This document shows positions 47,717 to 56,208 of a stretch of DNA of 64,000 bases, one piece after another. The position numbers and the translations under genes were made by a program. The stretch covers positions 2,046,001 through 2,110,000 of the forward strand of contig NZ_CP073318.1 of NCBI RefSeq assembly GCF_018263855.1. The letters are read 5' to 3'. Every line of letters begins with the position of its first letter. Position 1 is the first letter of the stretch. A model generated the notes under the pieces. That model saw only the letters and a program-made list of their open reading frames with translations, had not been told where the DNA came from and did no database searches. The DNA is from Kutzneria sp. CA-103260 (GTDB lineage Bacteria; Actinomycetota; Actinomycetes; Mycobacteriales; Pseudonocardiaceae).

Positions 47717-49159
47717 TTACGCCTTGCCGGGCGCCCAGTCCGGGTGGCCGGGCATCGGCGGTGTGTGGTCGCCGTACAGCCAGTCCTTGAAGTAGCCGGT
47801 GAAGTCCTTGCCGGTCACGTGGTTCGTCACGTCGATGTAGTCCCGAGTGGACGCCGCACAGTTGCGGAACTTCTCGAAGAACGTCCTCTCGATGCGCTGG
47901 AACGTGTCCGCGCCGACCTCATTGCGCAGGCCGTACAGCATCAGCGCGGCGCTGTTGGTGGCGCCCAGCACGCTGATCGTGTCCTTCGGCCGGCCGGGTG
48001 GGCCATCGGAGGCGCGGAAGCTGTTGTCCTGCTCGTACCACTGCTTCAGGCCGACTTCGGCCGGCCGGATACCCTTGTCGCCCTGGTAGAGGAAGCTGTA
48101 GAAGCTGGCGTGGCCCTCGCTGATCCACATGTCGTCGCTCCAGCGGTCGACGGAGACGGCGTCGCCGAACCACTGGTGCACGAGTTCGTGCACCATGGTG
48201 GCGGTGCGCTCGATCGGCCCCTGCAGGCCGGACTTGGCGTCGAACGTGGAGAGCGTGGCGTTCTCCATCGCCGCGAAGTAGCCTCCCTCGACGCCGAGCA
48301 CGCCGTAGGTCTCGAACGGGTAGGGCCCGAACTGCTTCTCCACCCACGCGACCTGGCTCGGAATGTCGTCCACGAACGCCCTGCTGGCGTCCACCTGGGA
48401 CGATGCCACGTAGCTGCGCAGCGGCAGGCCGTTCGGCCCCTTGGCGTCAATCTCGGCGAAGTGGCCGACCGCGAACACCGCCGTGTCGGTGGGAATCGGA
48501 TCCTTGGTGCCGTAGGTGTACGTGGTCCGGTTGCCCACGGTCTTCTTGTCCCGCAGCGTGCCGTTCGACACCGCCTGCACGTCGTCGGGAACAGTGATAT
48601 GCGAGGTGATCGTGGCCTTGTCGCTGGGATGGTCGTTGCTGGGAAAGAACTCGTGGGCCCGGTCCGGCTGCGCGAACGTCACGAACCCGTCCGGCTTGGC
48701 GAACCAGTGCACACCCTCGGGGTCGGCCGGGGCCGGCGACTTCGGGTCGTAGCCGCGGTCGGAGAGATAGGAGATCTCTACCGTGAACCGTTTTCCCCTG
48801 GCCAGCGGTCGATCCGGCGTGACGTACAGCTTCTCGGTGCTGTCCTGCGTCCGGAACGGCGCCGGCCGCCCGTCGACCTTCACCGAATTGATCTTCCGGA
48901 CGATCGAGTCCAGGCTGAACGCCGACAGATCCTGGGTCGCCGTCGCGTCGACCCGGACGGCCGAGTCCATCAGCGGCGTGCCCGGCTCGTAGTCGAAGGA
49001 GACGTCGTAGTGCCCGACGTCATAACCGCCGTTCCCCAGGGTGGGGAACACCCGCTCCCCGAGGTTGTCGGCCCCGGGCGTCGGATTCGCGAACGCCGGC
49101 GCGGCGACCCCGATGCTGAGTGCCGCGGACATCGCCGCGGCCGTGATGCTTCGTCGCAT
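47717..49159 (-). CDS. Secreted M1-family zinc metallopeptidase
   Basis: A 480-residue protein. Residues 1-25 form a signal peptide (MRRSITAAAMSAALSIGVAA...). An N-terminal beta domain follows, then the exopeptidase-like motif GGYFAAMENAT (variant AAMEN of GAMEN). The zinc motif HELVHQWFG has its third ligand Glu in WISEGHA, HExxH-x18-E. A Tyr for transition-state binding is likely in LMLYGLR. It lacks the large C-terminal domain of PepN, typical of short secreted actinobacterial M1 peptidases. GTG 49177 upstream is an alternative start. TAA-type stop, then the remnant-rich gap. Confidence 0.92.
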   Translation of the reverse strand: MRRSITAAAMSAALSIGVAAPAFANPTPGADNLGERVFPTLGNGGYDVGHYDVSFDYEPGTPLMDSAVRVDATATQDLSAFSLDSIVRKINSVKVDGRPAPFRTQDSTEKLYVTPDRPLARGKRFTVEISYLSDRGYDPKSPAPADPEGVHWFAKPDGFVTFAQPDRAHEFFPSNDHPSDKATITSHITVPDDVQAVSNGTLRDKKTVGNRTTYTYGTKDPIPTDTAVFAVGHFAEIDAKGPNGLPLRSYVASSQVDASRAFVDDIPSQVAWVEKQFGPYPFETYGVLGVEGGYFAAMENATLSTFDAKSGLQGPIERTATMVHELVHQWFGDAVSVDRWSDDMWISEGHASFYSFLYQGDKGIRPAEVGLKQWYEQDNSFRASDGPPGRPKDTISVLGATNSAALMLYGLRNEVGADTFQRIERTFFEKFRNCAASTRDYIDVTNHVTGKDFTGYFKDWLYGDHTPPMPGHPDWAPGKA

Positions 49160-49302
49160 GTCCGCGACGCTAATCACGCCGGGCCCCCGGGCCGGCCGAT
49201 GTGCGGAACGGTCAAGAACCTGTCACAGACCGGGCATAGTCGCCGCCTGGACAAGGCACTGCACGAGCGGATGCGGGAAGCGATCAGGGACGTGCCGCCC
49301 GG

Positions 49303-49515
49303 GCGGGCCCACTCCAGCAGCGCCCCGGCGAAGCCGCCGTCGGCGAACAGGTGCCGGGTCCGGCGGCGGGTGGTCGACAGCAGCGGGTGCTGGCGGTGGT
49401 GCAGCTCCAGCAGTAGGCGCTTGGCGCCGTCCCGGTCCTGTATCCACGCCGGCAGCACTACCACGGCCAGCAGCAGTCCGAGGGTGTCGGTGACGATAAA
49501 CCGCTTGCGACCGCT
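49303..49515 (-). pseudogene. IS5-family DDE transposase fragment
   Basis: About 70 codons: GRKRFIVTDTLGLLLAVVVL, PAWIQDRDGAKRLLLELHHR and HLFADGGFAGALLEWAR. This is the central DDE region (first Asp in VTDT, second in FADGGFAG) of an IS5/IS1381-like transposase, without start, N-terminus or C-terminal catalytic Glu. It abuts the 3' end of the fumarylacetoacetate-hydrolase gene at 49514. Confidence 0.8.
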
Positions 49516-50467
49516 ACTCCGACGAGCACGCTCGGGAGCTGTGACGGACCCGGGCCGGAGGCAGCGGCACGGGGTCCACTCCGGGCACAACCCGGTTGGA
49601 GATGGTGCCGAGCCCGGTGACGGTCATCGTCACGACGTCGCCGACCCGCAGCGGCGGCGGGTCCTCGGCGCCGCTGCGGCCCCACAGCTCGGCCAGGCAG
49701 CCGGAGCCGCAGGTGCCGGAGCCGAGCACGTCGCCGGGGCGGACCCAGGCGCCGCGGGCGGCGTAGGCGGTCAGCTCCTCGAACGTCCAAGCCATGTTGG
49801 CCAGGCTGTCCCGGCCGGTCTCGACGCCGTTGACCTGCACGGTCATGGCCAGGTCGAGCAGGCCCTCGGCGGTTCGGCACGGCTCCAGCTCGTCGGCGGT
49901 GACGAGGAACGGGCCGAGCGTCGTGGCGAAGTCCTTGCCCTTGGCCGGTCCCAGCTGGACCGGCATCTCACGGGCCTGGAGGTCGCGGGCGGACCAGTCG
50001 TTGAAGATCACATACCCGGCGATGTGGTCCCGCGCCTGCTCGGGCGACAGGTCGCGGCCGGCGCGCCCGATGACGGCGGCCACCTCCAGCTCGTAGTCGA
50101 GGACGCGGCAGCCGGGCGGCACGGGCAGGTCGTCGTGGGCGCCGATCATGGCGTGTGGATTGGTGAAGTAGAAGGTCGGCGCGGCGTACCACTCGGGGGC
50201 GATGCGGCCGCCGAACCGCTGGGCGATGCCCTCGACGTGCTGCTCGAACGTCACGAAGTCGCGAACCGACGGCGGGGTCAGCGGCGGCAGCAGCCTGGCG
50301 TCGGCCAGCGGCACCGGCGGATCGACCACGTGCAGCTCGGCGTCGGCAAGGGCGTCCTGCTCCAGCAGGTCCAGCAGCCGAACCCCGTACGGCAGCGGCC
50401 GGATCAGCTCGCCGTCGATGACGCCGGCCCCCTGGATCCCGTTGTGGACGTAGCTGACGAGTCGCAT
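49514..50467 (-). CDS. Fumarylacetoacetate hydrolase-family protein
   Basis: A 317-residue FAH-fold enzyme. The metal-binding core is in DYELEVAAVIGRAGRDL (acidic ligands E/E/D with ...FNDWSARDLQ). KGKDFATTLGPFLV, GSGTCGSGCLAELWG and the closing MTVTGLGTISNRVV are canonical for the 2-hydroxyhepta-diene-dioate isomerase / acylpyruvate hydrolase group. The C-terminal 20 residues run into the IS5 remnant and may be altered. ATG begins directly at the MFS stop, making the third gene of the MBL-MFS-FAH operon. Likely cleaves a C-C bond of an aromatic ring-fission product. Confidence 0.9.
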   Translation of the reverse strand: MRLVSYVHNGIQGAGVIDGELIRPLPYGVRLLDLLEQDALADAELHVVDPPVPLADARLLPPLTPPSVRDFVTFEQHVEGIAQRFGGRIAPEWYAAPTFYFTNPHAMIGAHDDLPVPPGCRVLDYELEVAAVIGRAGRDLSPEQARDHIAGYVIFNDWSARDLQAREMPVQLGPAKGKDFATTLGPFLVTADELEPCRTAEGLLDLAMTVQVNGVETGRDSLANMAWTFEELTAYAARGAWVRPGDVLGSGTCGSGCLAELWGRSGAEDPPPLRVGDVVTMTVTGLGTISNRVVPGVDPVPLPPARVRHSSRACSSE

Positions 50468-51955
50468 CTACCGCTCCCGCAAGAACAACGCCGCGACCAG
50501 CGAGGCGACGACAGCCGTGCTGGCGGTGACAACAAGGCCGACCGAGTAGCCATGGGCCAGCGCCTCGGCGGCGATCTCGTCGATTCGAGGGCCCAACCGG
50601 GCACCAGCGACGGCCATCGGCCCGCCCCCGGCGAGGACGGCCTGCGCGGCCGGCTGGCCGGCGAGGCCCTGGGCCAACACCGGCGCCGCCTGGCTCAAGG
50701 CCACCGTGCCGATCACCGCCGGGCCGAGGGTCTGGCCGAGATCGCGGACCACGCTGGCGGCGCCGCTGGCCATGCCGGCCAGCTCTACCGGCACGGCGTT
50801 CACCATCGCGGCGGTGAGGCCGGACACCAGCAGCACGAACCCGATTCCGTTGAGCGCCAACACACCGAGGATCGGAACCAGGCCGGTCGCGGACACCGGC
50901 ACGGCCGCCAGCCAGAGCTGCCCGGCGGCCAGCGCGAGCAGGCCCGTGACAAGCAGCCGGCGCGGGCCCACGCCGCGGAGCAGCCGGGCCAGCACCGGGC
51001 CCAGCAGCAACGGGACGGTCTGGAGCAGCACAAACGGCCAGGCGATGCCCATCGCCGTCTCGTGCTGGATCACGCCGAGCCGGATGCTGAGCACGTAGCC
51101 GCCGCCGATGAAGGCGAACATGCCCAGCACCGCGACCACCGCGGCGGTCGCGAACGCCGGCACACCGAACAGTTCCAGGCGCAGCAATGGCGTCTTCGAC
51201 CGCGCCTCGATCCGCACAAAGGCGGTGAACGCGATGATCCCGACGACGAACGCGAGCAGCACGGGCAGGCTCTCCCAGCCGTCGATCGGGCCCTGGATCA
51301 CGCCGTAGAGCAGGGCCAGCACCGCCAGGGCGAGGGCGGCCTGCCCCGGCCAGTCGGGGGCACGGCCTTGCGGCGCAGAGGAATCCGTCACCGACACCGC
51401 GCTCAGGCCGGCCGAGCAGAGCGCGATCACCGCGCACGCGCCGAACACCCAGTGGAACGAAGTCGCCTCGGTGAGCACCCCAGCCAGCAGCGGCGCGATC
51501 AGTGCGCCGACGGAGATCGCGACCGCCCACGCGGCCAGCCCGCGGGCGCGCTGCCGCGGCTCCGGCGTCGTGGCGGTGACTACCGCGAGCGAGGACTGGA
51601 ACAGCGCCGCCGCGCCGATGCCGGCCACCGCGTGCCCGGCGATCAGCAGCGGCACCGTGGACGCGGCCGCAGCGACGAGGTAGCCCACCGCCATCAGCAG
51701 GCCGCCGCCGACGAGCACCTTCTTACGGCCGTGCAGATCCCCGAGCACGCCGAAGGTCAGGCCCAGCACCGCGATCGGCAGCAGGAAGGCGTCGCCGATC
51801 CAGCTGATCTCCGTGCCGGACGCGTGCAGGCCGGCCTGGATGGGGCCGTTGACCACCGCCGGCAGCACGATCCCGATCTGGGCGATGCCGACCGCGACGC
51901 AGCCGGCCCACAATGTGCCGGCGCGTAAGGAAGGCTCGGCGGCGGTGGCGGTCAT
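50468..51955 (-). CDS. MFS transporter, DHA2 (14-TM drug:H+ antiporter) type
   Basis: 495 residues with about 14 hydrophobic helices. Motif A variant in GVLGDLHGRKKVLVGGGLL between TM2 and TM3, motif C-like GIGAAALFQSS, and a long second half. It probably exports or imports the compound degraded by the neighbouring hydrolases. ATG overlaps the stop of the MBL-fold gene (ATGA), and the FAH gene begins at the next base. Confidence 0.92.
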   Translation of the reverse strand: MTATAAEPSLRAGTLWAGCVAVGIAQIGIVLPAVVNGPIQAGLHASGTEISWIGDAFLLPIAVLGLTFGVLGDLHGRKKVLVGGGLLMAVGYLVAAAASTVPLLIAGHAVAGIGAAALFQSSLAVVTATTPEPRQRARGLAAWAVAISVGALIAPLLAGVLTEATSFHWVFGACAVIALCSAGLSAVSVTDSSAPQGRAPDWPGQAALALAVLALLYGVIQGPIDGWESLPVLLAFVVGIIAFTAFVRIEARSKTPLLRLELFGVPAFATAAVVAVLGMFAFIGGGYVLSIRLGVIQHETAMGIAWPFVLLQTVPLLLGPVLARLLRGVGPRRLLVTGLLALAAGQLWLAAVPVSATGLVPILGVLALNGIGFVLLVSGLTAAMVNAVPVELAGMASGAASVVRDLGQTLGPAVIGTVALSQAAPVLAQGLAGQPAAQAVLAGGGPMAVAGARLGPRIDEIAAEALAHGYSVGLVVTASTAVVASLVAALFLRER

Positions 51956-52848
51956 GAGAGCTCCTCTCCCATGCGGGCGAACGCCTGTGGGCCGGGCAGC
52001 GGGGGCAGGGTGGGATCCAGTTCGCGGTAGACCGCGTGCACGTTGACGGCCAGCCTCTCCGGCTCGCCCAGCCCGGCGAACGGGCCGAGGTCGATGTCCC
52101 TTGCGGCGTCGGCGAAGGGCATCCCGGCGGCGAACCGGCGGCCGGCCTCGTCGAGCACGAATTCGAGGTACTGCTCCATCGCACGCACGGCCGGCGGGCC
52201 GCAGACCGGTCCGTGGCCGGGGACGACGGTGTCGACGTCGAGGTCCAGCAGCAGCCGGCAGGCCTTGAGCCAGTTGCCGACCGGGCCGGCCCAGACGACC
52301 GGCGTGGTCCCGGCGAACACGATGTCGCCGGCGAACACCGTCCGCGCCTCGGGAACGTGCACCACCACATCGGCCGCGGTGTGCGCGGGACCGACGTCGA
52401 TCAGCCGCACCGCCACGCCGCCGACATCCAGGTCGAGCCGGCCGTCAAAGGTGCGGTTCGGGTAGGTCGGCACGACTTCGTCGATCGCGAAGCGGCCGAA
52501 CACCTCGTGGGCGAAGGCACCGCCCGCGCACATCGCCAGCAGGTCACCGGGTCCGATCGCGCGCATCTCCCGGGCCGCGGCCTCGGCCGTGATGATCTCG
52601 GCGTCGGCCAGCAGCTGGTTGCCGAACCAGTGGTCCGGATTGCCGTGCGTGTTGACCAGCCGGGTGATCGGCTTGTCCGCGGTCACGGGGGCCAGCCCGG
52701 CCAGCATGTCGCGGGTCAGCCGCACGTCCATCAGCGTGTCGACCAGCAGCGATTCGCCGCGGCCGGTGATCAGCCCGGCATTGCTCAGACCCCAGCCGCC
52801 GGGCTGGAGCCAGGCGTGGCAGACCCCGTTCAGGGCTCGGTGGGACAT
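51952..52848 (-). CDS. MBL-fold metallohydrolase with His-to-Asn variant motif
   Basis: A 298-residue metallo-beta-lactamase-fold protein. The usual THxHxDH metal motif reads NTHGNPDHWFGNQ here, i.e. H-x-N-x-D-H, with Asn replacing the second His. Other ligands are in GPAHTAADVVV and VPGHGPVCG. The HxNxDH variant occurs in some actinobacterial MBL hydrolases and may bind a single metal. GGAGGTGGCGGG precedes the ATG. First gene of an operon with MFS and FAH; a TetR gene is divergent with an operator between. Substrate perhaps a lactone or ester. Confidence 0.88.
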   Translation of the reverse strand: MSHRALNGVCHAWLQPGGWGLSNAGLITGRGESLLVDTLMDVRLTRDMLAGLAPVTADKPITRLVNTHGNPDHWFGNQLLADAEIITAEAAAREMRAIGPGDLLAMCAGGAFAHEVFGRFAIDEVVPTYPNRTFDGRLDLDVGGVAVRLIDVGPAHTAADVVVHVPEARTVFAGDIVFAGTTPVVWAGPVGNWLKACRLLLDLDVDTVVPGHGPVCGPPAVRAMEQYLEFVLDEAGRRFAAGMPFADAARDIDLGPFAGLGEPERLAVNVHAVYRELDPTLPPLPGPQAFARMGEELS

Positions 52849-52865
52849 CCCGCCACCTCCATTGG

Positions 52866-52879
52866 TGGACTACAGTCCA
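52866..52879. promoter_or_regulatory. Operator between the MBL operon and divergent TetR gene
   Basis: TGGAC-TACA-GTCCA, a perfect palindrome 18 bp before the MBL ATG (minus strand), within an AT-richer segment. A further TGGAC half-site follows at 52884. Likely the TetR binding site. Confidence 0.65.
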
Positions 52880-52942
52880 AATATGGACGTGAATCTAAGT
52901 CACGCCGGATGTCGGGTCAAGGGCGCGTGCTCTACTGAGGAC

Positions 52943-53533
52943 ATGCCGAACGAGCTGGGGCGTCGCGAGCGCCGGCGCCTCGAGATCCGCGACCGGCTCT
53001 ACACGGCCGCGATCGAGCTGATCGTGGAGCGCGGCTTCGAGGCCGCCACCATGGACGAGATCGCCGAACGCGCCGACGTCGCCCGGGCCACCGCGTTCAA
53101 CCACTACCCGCAGAAGGCCGCGTTCCTGTACGAGTGGGGGCAGCGCCGGCGCGAACGGGTCGCCGAGGTGATGGCCGCCGAGCAGGCCGAGCAGCTGTCC
53201 GCCGGCGAGCGGCTCCGGCGGTACCTGGGCGTGCTGGCCGAGCTCAACACCGCCTCCCGGCGCGCCACCGTGACCCTGATGGACGCCTCCCTACGTCTCG
53301 GCGACGCGCTGCGCGAGCCCAGCCTGGACCTGAAGCTCGCCGAACTGGTCGACGCCGGCCGCGCCGCCGGCGAGTTCCGGTCCGATGTGGACAGCACCCA
53401 GGCCGGAACCCTGTTGGCGGCGGCCTACTTCACCGCCGTGCTGCGCTGGATCGGCGCCGAGCCGGAGCCGTTCGACCTGCCGAAGTACCTGGACGGCATG
53501 CTGGACATGGTGCTGCGCGGCCTGGTCATGTAG
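52943..53533 (+). CDS. TetR-family transcriptional regulator
   Basis: A 196-residue TetR. The HTH at residues about 15-60 has RDRLYTAAIELIVERGFEAA, TMDEIAERADVARATAFNHY and PQKAAFL. The C-terminal ligand domain ends LDGMLDMVLRGLVM. The ATG lies in a short leader with weak GAGG. Divergent from the MBL-MFS-FAH operon, which it presumably represses through TGGACTACAGTCCA. Confidence 0.9.
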   Translation: MPNELGRRERRRLEIRDRLYTAAIELIVERGFEAATMDEIAERADVARATAFNHYPQKAAFLYEWGQRRRERVAEVMAAEQAEQLSAGERLRRYLGVLAELNTASRRATVTLMDASLRLGDALREPSLDLKLAELVDAGRAAGEFRSDVDSTQAGTLLAAAYFTAVLRWIGAEPEPFDLPKYLDGMLDMVLRGLVM

Positions 53534-53555
53534 ATCGGCGAGGTGCTGTCCCCGG

Positions 53556-53936
53556 TCAGTACCCGCTGAGCAGCGTTCGGAGCATGCCCAGCGCCTCGGG
53601 CCCGGCCTGGCTGTGCCAACGGGACCCGTCGGCCGGCCGACGGCCCCACAGGAACAACGTTCGCACGGCGGCGTCGCTCTCGATGGTGGCCTCGCCCTCG
53701 GGGGCCACGAGGGCGATCGTGTTGCCGGCTTCGGTTGCGGTGACGAGGATGTCGTCGCTGCCGGGCGAGCGCAGCCGGCCCTCGAACCGCCCGCCGGGCC
53801 CGAGGTTCAGGCCGGCGGCGCCGCAGGCCAGCAGCGGCTTGCCGACGTCCTGGACGCTGTGCCTGGTCATCCAGGGCTGCATCAGCGAAGTGGTGGCGGT
53901 GCCGTCGTCGCCGGTGAGGTCCCAGCGATGCAGCAC
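53556..53936 (-). pseudogene. C-terminal half of a maleylpyruvate-isomerase-family (MDMPI) protein
   Basis: About 126 residues. LHRWDLTGDDGTATTSLMQP is the middle HRWDL motif of mycothiol-dependent maleylpyruvate isomerase-like proteins, followed by the MDMPI C-terminal domain (GPGGRFEGRLRSPGSDDILV, VRTLFLWGRRPADGSRWHSQ). Full-length relatives have an N-terminal DinB-like four-helix domain of about 150 residues with metal-binding His; it is missing. The break at about 53937-53941 coincides with the beginning of the unrelated, AT-richer gene at 53978. Could be translated from GTG 53936, but probably dead. Confidence 0.7.
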
Positions 53937-53977
53937 GATGTAGCTTCCGTGAACTGGCTTACGACAGCGGTGAGGTC

Positions 53978-54709
53978 GTGCGAATTGTCACGAAGCTGCC
54001 TGACTTCCAAGTCGCCGCGTTCGGCGAGATCTTGGCGCGTCTGACCGAGCTACGGGACAACCCGGTCGAGACGCTCGCGCGGGTTGACGAGATCGCAGAG
54101 ATCACAAGGGCCACGGCGGCGAATGCCAGTCTTGCCGAACTTCTTCAGCGGCTTCGGTTGCTGCCAGTGATCGATCGTGAGGCCTTTGTGCAGCGCTGGC
54201 ACAATGCGAAGGCTGCGGTTTGGGCGATCGTGGTTGCGCTGACTAATCCGGAGGAGGAGCCAGACCAGCTTCTTGGGCAGTGGCAGGCTGATCCGCCTGC
54301 CTGGCTTGTGTCGGCGCCCCTGGATGCTCGTATCGTCGCGGCTGAGCTAGCCATCGCGTATAGCGCGAACCGGTTGGCTGCGGACTTGTTCGCCGCTGTG
54401 GCAGCTGATGGCGCTCCACGCCGGCAGTTCTGATATACGCGCGCTGCCCTGATCCTCGATGATCTCGGTGACCGAGAGCAGGCACAGCGCCTGCTCGCTC
54501 GTGCCGCCACCACCCCGCTGACCGACCCCTTTGCACGGATGTTGGCGGCCACCTTGGATGAAGACTCGGGACTCGCGCGGCAGGAATACCAAGTCTCGCA
54601 ACCAACGGACACACTGACCCGATTCCTACGCTGCACCCTCGGGGTCAAGGAGGTCTTCCTCTCCGACGCTAGTAGCCGCGCTCCTGCAACCAAGCGACGA
54701 CGGAACTGA
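53978..54709 (+). pseudogene. Hypothetical helical/TPR-like gene interrupted by an in-frame TGA
   Basis: One reading frame runs from GTG 53978 to TGA 54707-54709, interrupted only by TGA at 54431-54433. Before the stop: IVTKLPDFQVAAFGEILARL and LDARIVAAELAIAYSANRLA. After it: YTRAALILDDLGDREQAQRL and ARMLAATLDEDSGLARQEYQ, TPR-like. Both halves look coding and share the frame, so a single nonsense mutation (or sequencing error) split a protein of about 243 residues. GC content is lower than in neighbours, suggesting recent acquisition. No family recognised. It begins right at the truncation of the MDMPI gene, so its insertion may have caused it. Confidence 0.65.
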
Positions 54710-55514
54710 CGAAACCGTCGACGTGCGACAAGGGTTTGCCGGCGAACACCGCGTGGAGGTGCCCGACCCCGACCGCGTCGTGCCAGGCCCGGGCGCGTCG
54801 GTAGGTCGGCTCGTCGGTGGCCGCGCGGAGGACGTCCCAGCCGTGCCAGGTCGCGACGAGTGCCGCGTCGATCGCGGGGTCGGACCGGATCGCCATGTCC
54901 CAGTCGAGGACGCCGGTCAGCTTGCCGTCCTCGCCGAAGTGGACATTGCTGCCGCCGAGATCGCCGTGGACGAGCCGGGCCGGGACCTCTTCGAGCGCCA
55001 GCAGCGTGTCCAGTCGTTGCCGAACTCCGTCACGCCACGCCGTCGGCAGGCGCGGAATGACCTCGTCGTTCAGGATGTCGGCCCACCCCACGCCGTCGGC
55101 GTACCGGCGCGGCTCGTGGAGAACGGCCTCGAGCTCCGGCGATATCTCAACCTCGCGCAGCGCCGCCAAGAGCGGGCCGAACGCCGCCGGGTCCCCGATG
55201 CCCTCCGGCAACCCCTCGCCGTCGATCCACGAAACCGCGACAGCCGCGCGTTCTCCGAACGTGGCCACCGCGGTCAGCGGCTCCGGCACGGCGAAAGGCA
55301 GACCGGCCGCCGCGACAGCTCGAAGAACCTCGACCCGCCGCGGCAACTCGGCGGCGGCACTGGGGCGCTTGCTGACACGTACCGCGGCGACGCCGGGGAA
55401 CAGCACGACGTGGTGCATATTCCCTTGCCCGGCAAGGCGTGCGGAGCCGACAGGAGCGTCGGGGACAAGTGCTTCGGCGATTTCCAGCAGGTCAGCGGGG
55501 ACCGGTTGCGGCAT
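54669..55514 (-). CDS. Aminoglycoside phosphotransferase (APH)-family protein
   Basis: A 281-residue kinase-like protein. N-terminal lobe AGQGNMHHVVLFPGVAAVRV; catalytic loop LVHGDLGGSNVHFGED (H-G-D-x4-N) and metal-binding GVLDWDMAIRSDPAIDAA (DWD). All catalytic residues are present. May phosphorylate an aminoglycoside, a macrolide or a small metabolite. The stop overlaps the tail of the interrupted gene on the other strand. ATG 55514 (GCGGGATG) chosen by homology start. Confidence 0.9.
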   Translation of the reverse strand: MPQPVPADLLEIAEALVPDAPVGSARLAGQGNMHHVVLFPGVAAVRVSKRPSAAAELPRRVEVLRAVAAAGLPFAVPEPLTAVATFGERAAVAVSWIDGEGLPEGIGDPAAFGPLLAALREVEISPELEAVLHEPRRYADGVGWADILNDEVIPRLPTAWRDGVRQRLDTLLALEEVPARLVHGDLGGSNVHFGEDGKLTGVLDWDMAIRSDPAIDAALVATWHGWDVLRAATDEPTYRRARAWHDAVGVGHLHAVFAGKPLSHVDGFVSSVVAWLQERGY

Positions 55515-55540
55515 CCCGCCATTCTGCCGGACGGGGCCGG

Positions 55541-56170
55541 TCAGTCGGGGGCCGCGGCCTGCCAGGCGGTCAGGCCACCGGTGATGAAGTCGCGGTAGTA
55601 GGCGATCAGACGGGCTTTCGGGATGTTCGGGTTGGCCAGCCACCAGCGGCCCAGCTGTTCGCCCACGCCGCTGACGGCGTAGGCGAAGGCGGTGTTGGCC
55701 TCCTCGTCGCCCGCGGAGAAGTGGCCGAGCATCTCGGCGATCCGGGCGATGGTGTGTCGGCGCATCGCGACGAGCCGCTCGGACAGTTCCGCCGACAAGG
55801 CGATGCTCGGATTGAACAGCACCATCCACCGGCGTGGGTCGCGCTCGAGGAGGGAGAAGAACACCTCCCCGGCGCGCTCCATCACGATCTCGACGCTCGC
55901 ACCGGCCTCGATCATGATCTCCGGTTCGCGGATGCCGGCCTCGAGCTCGCCGCGGGCCCGCCGGACGCAGGCCAGGAAGACCTCGTCCTTGCTGGCGTAG
56001 TGCGAGTAGATCACCGGCCTGGTGACGCCGGCCGCGCGGGCGACGTCCTCCATCGACGTGCCCTCGAACCCGCGCTCGGCGAACAGGCCCTCGGCCACGT
56101 CGAGCAGTTGGGCGTTGCGGGCTTCGCGGGACAACCGCGTGCGTGGCGCCGCCGCTGGTGGCTCGGCCAA
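55541..56170 (-). CDS. TetR-family transcriptional regulator (TTG start)
   Basis: A 209-residue TetR. The HTH is at about residues 20-65: RNAQLLDVAEGLFAERGFEG, TSMEDVARAAGVTRPVIYSH and ASKDEVFL. The C-terminal domain ends FITGGLTAWQAAAPD. GAGAGGAGACAACCG precedes TTG 56170, a good ribosome site. It follows the secreted esterase gene by 38 bp in the same direction and is probably co-transcribed and autoregulating. The repeats before the esterase (57256-57292) are its likely site. Confidence 0.88.
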   Translation of the reverse strand: MAEPPAAAPRTRLSREARNAQLLDVAEGLFAERGFEGTSMEDVARAAGVTRPVIYSHYASKDEVFLACVRRARGELEAGIREPEIMIEAGASVEIVMERAGEVFFSLLERDPRRWMVLFNPSIALSAELSERLVAMRRHTIARIAEMLGHFSAGDEEANTAFAYAVSGVGEQLGRWWLANPNIPKARLIAYYRDFITGGLTAWQAAAPD

Positions 56171-56208
56171 CGGTTGTCTCCTCTCGATTCGGGACGGGCC
56201 AACAATAG

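Noticed and set aside
47672..51928. A 1418-codon plus-strand open frame opposite the M1 peptidase, FAH and MFS genes
   Set aside because: His/Gln/Gly/Arg-rich composition without domains. It is the antisense shadow of several well-supported minus-strand genes.
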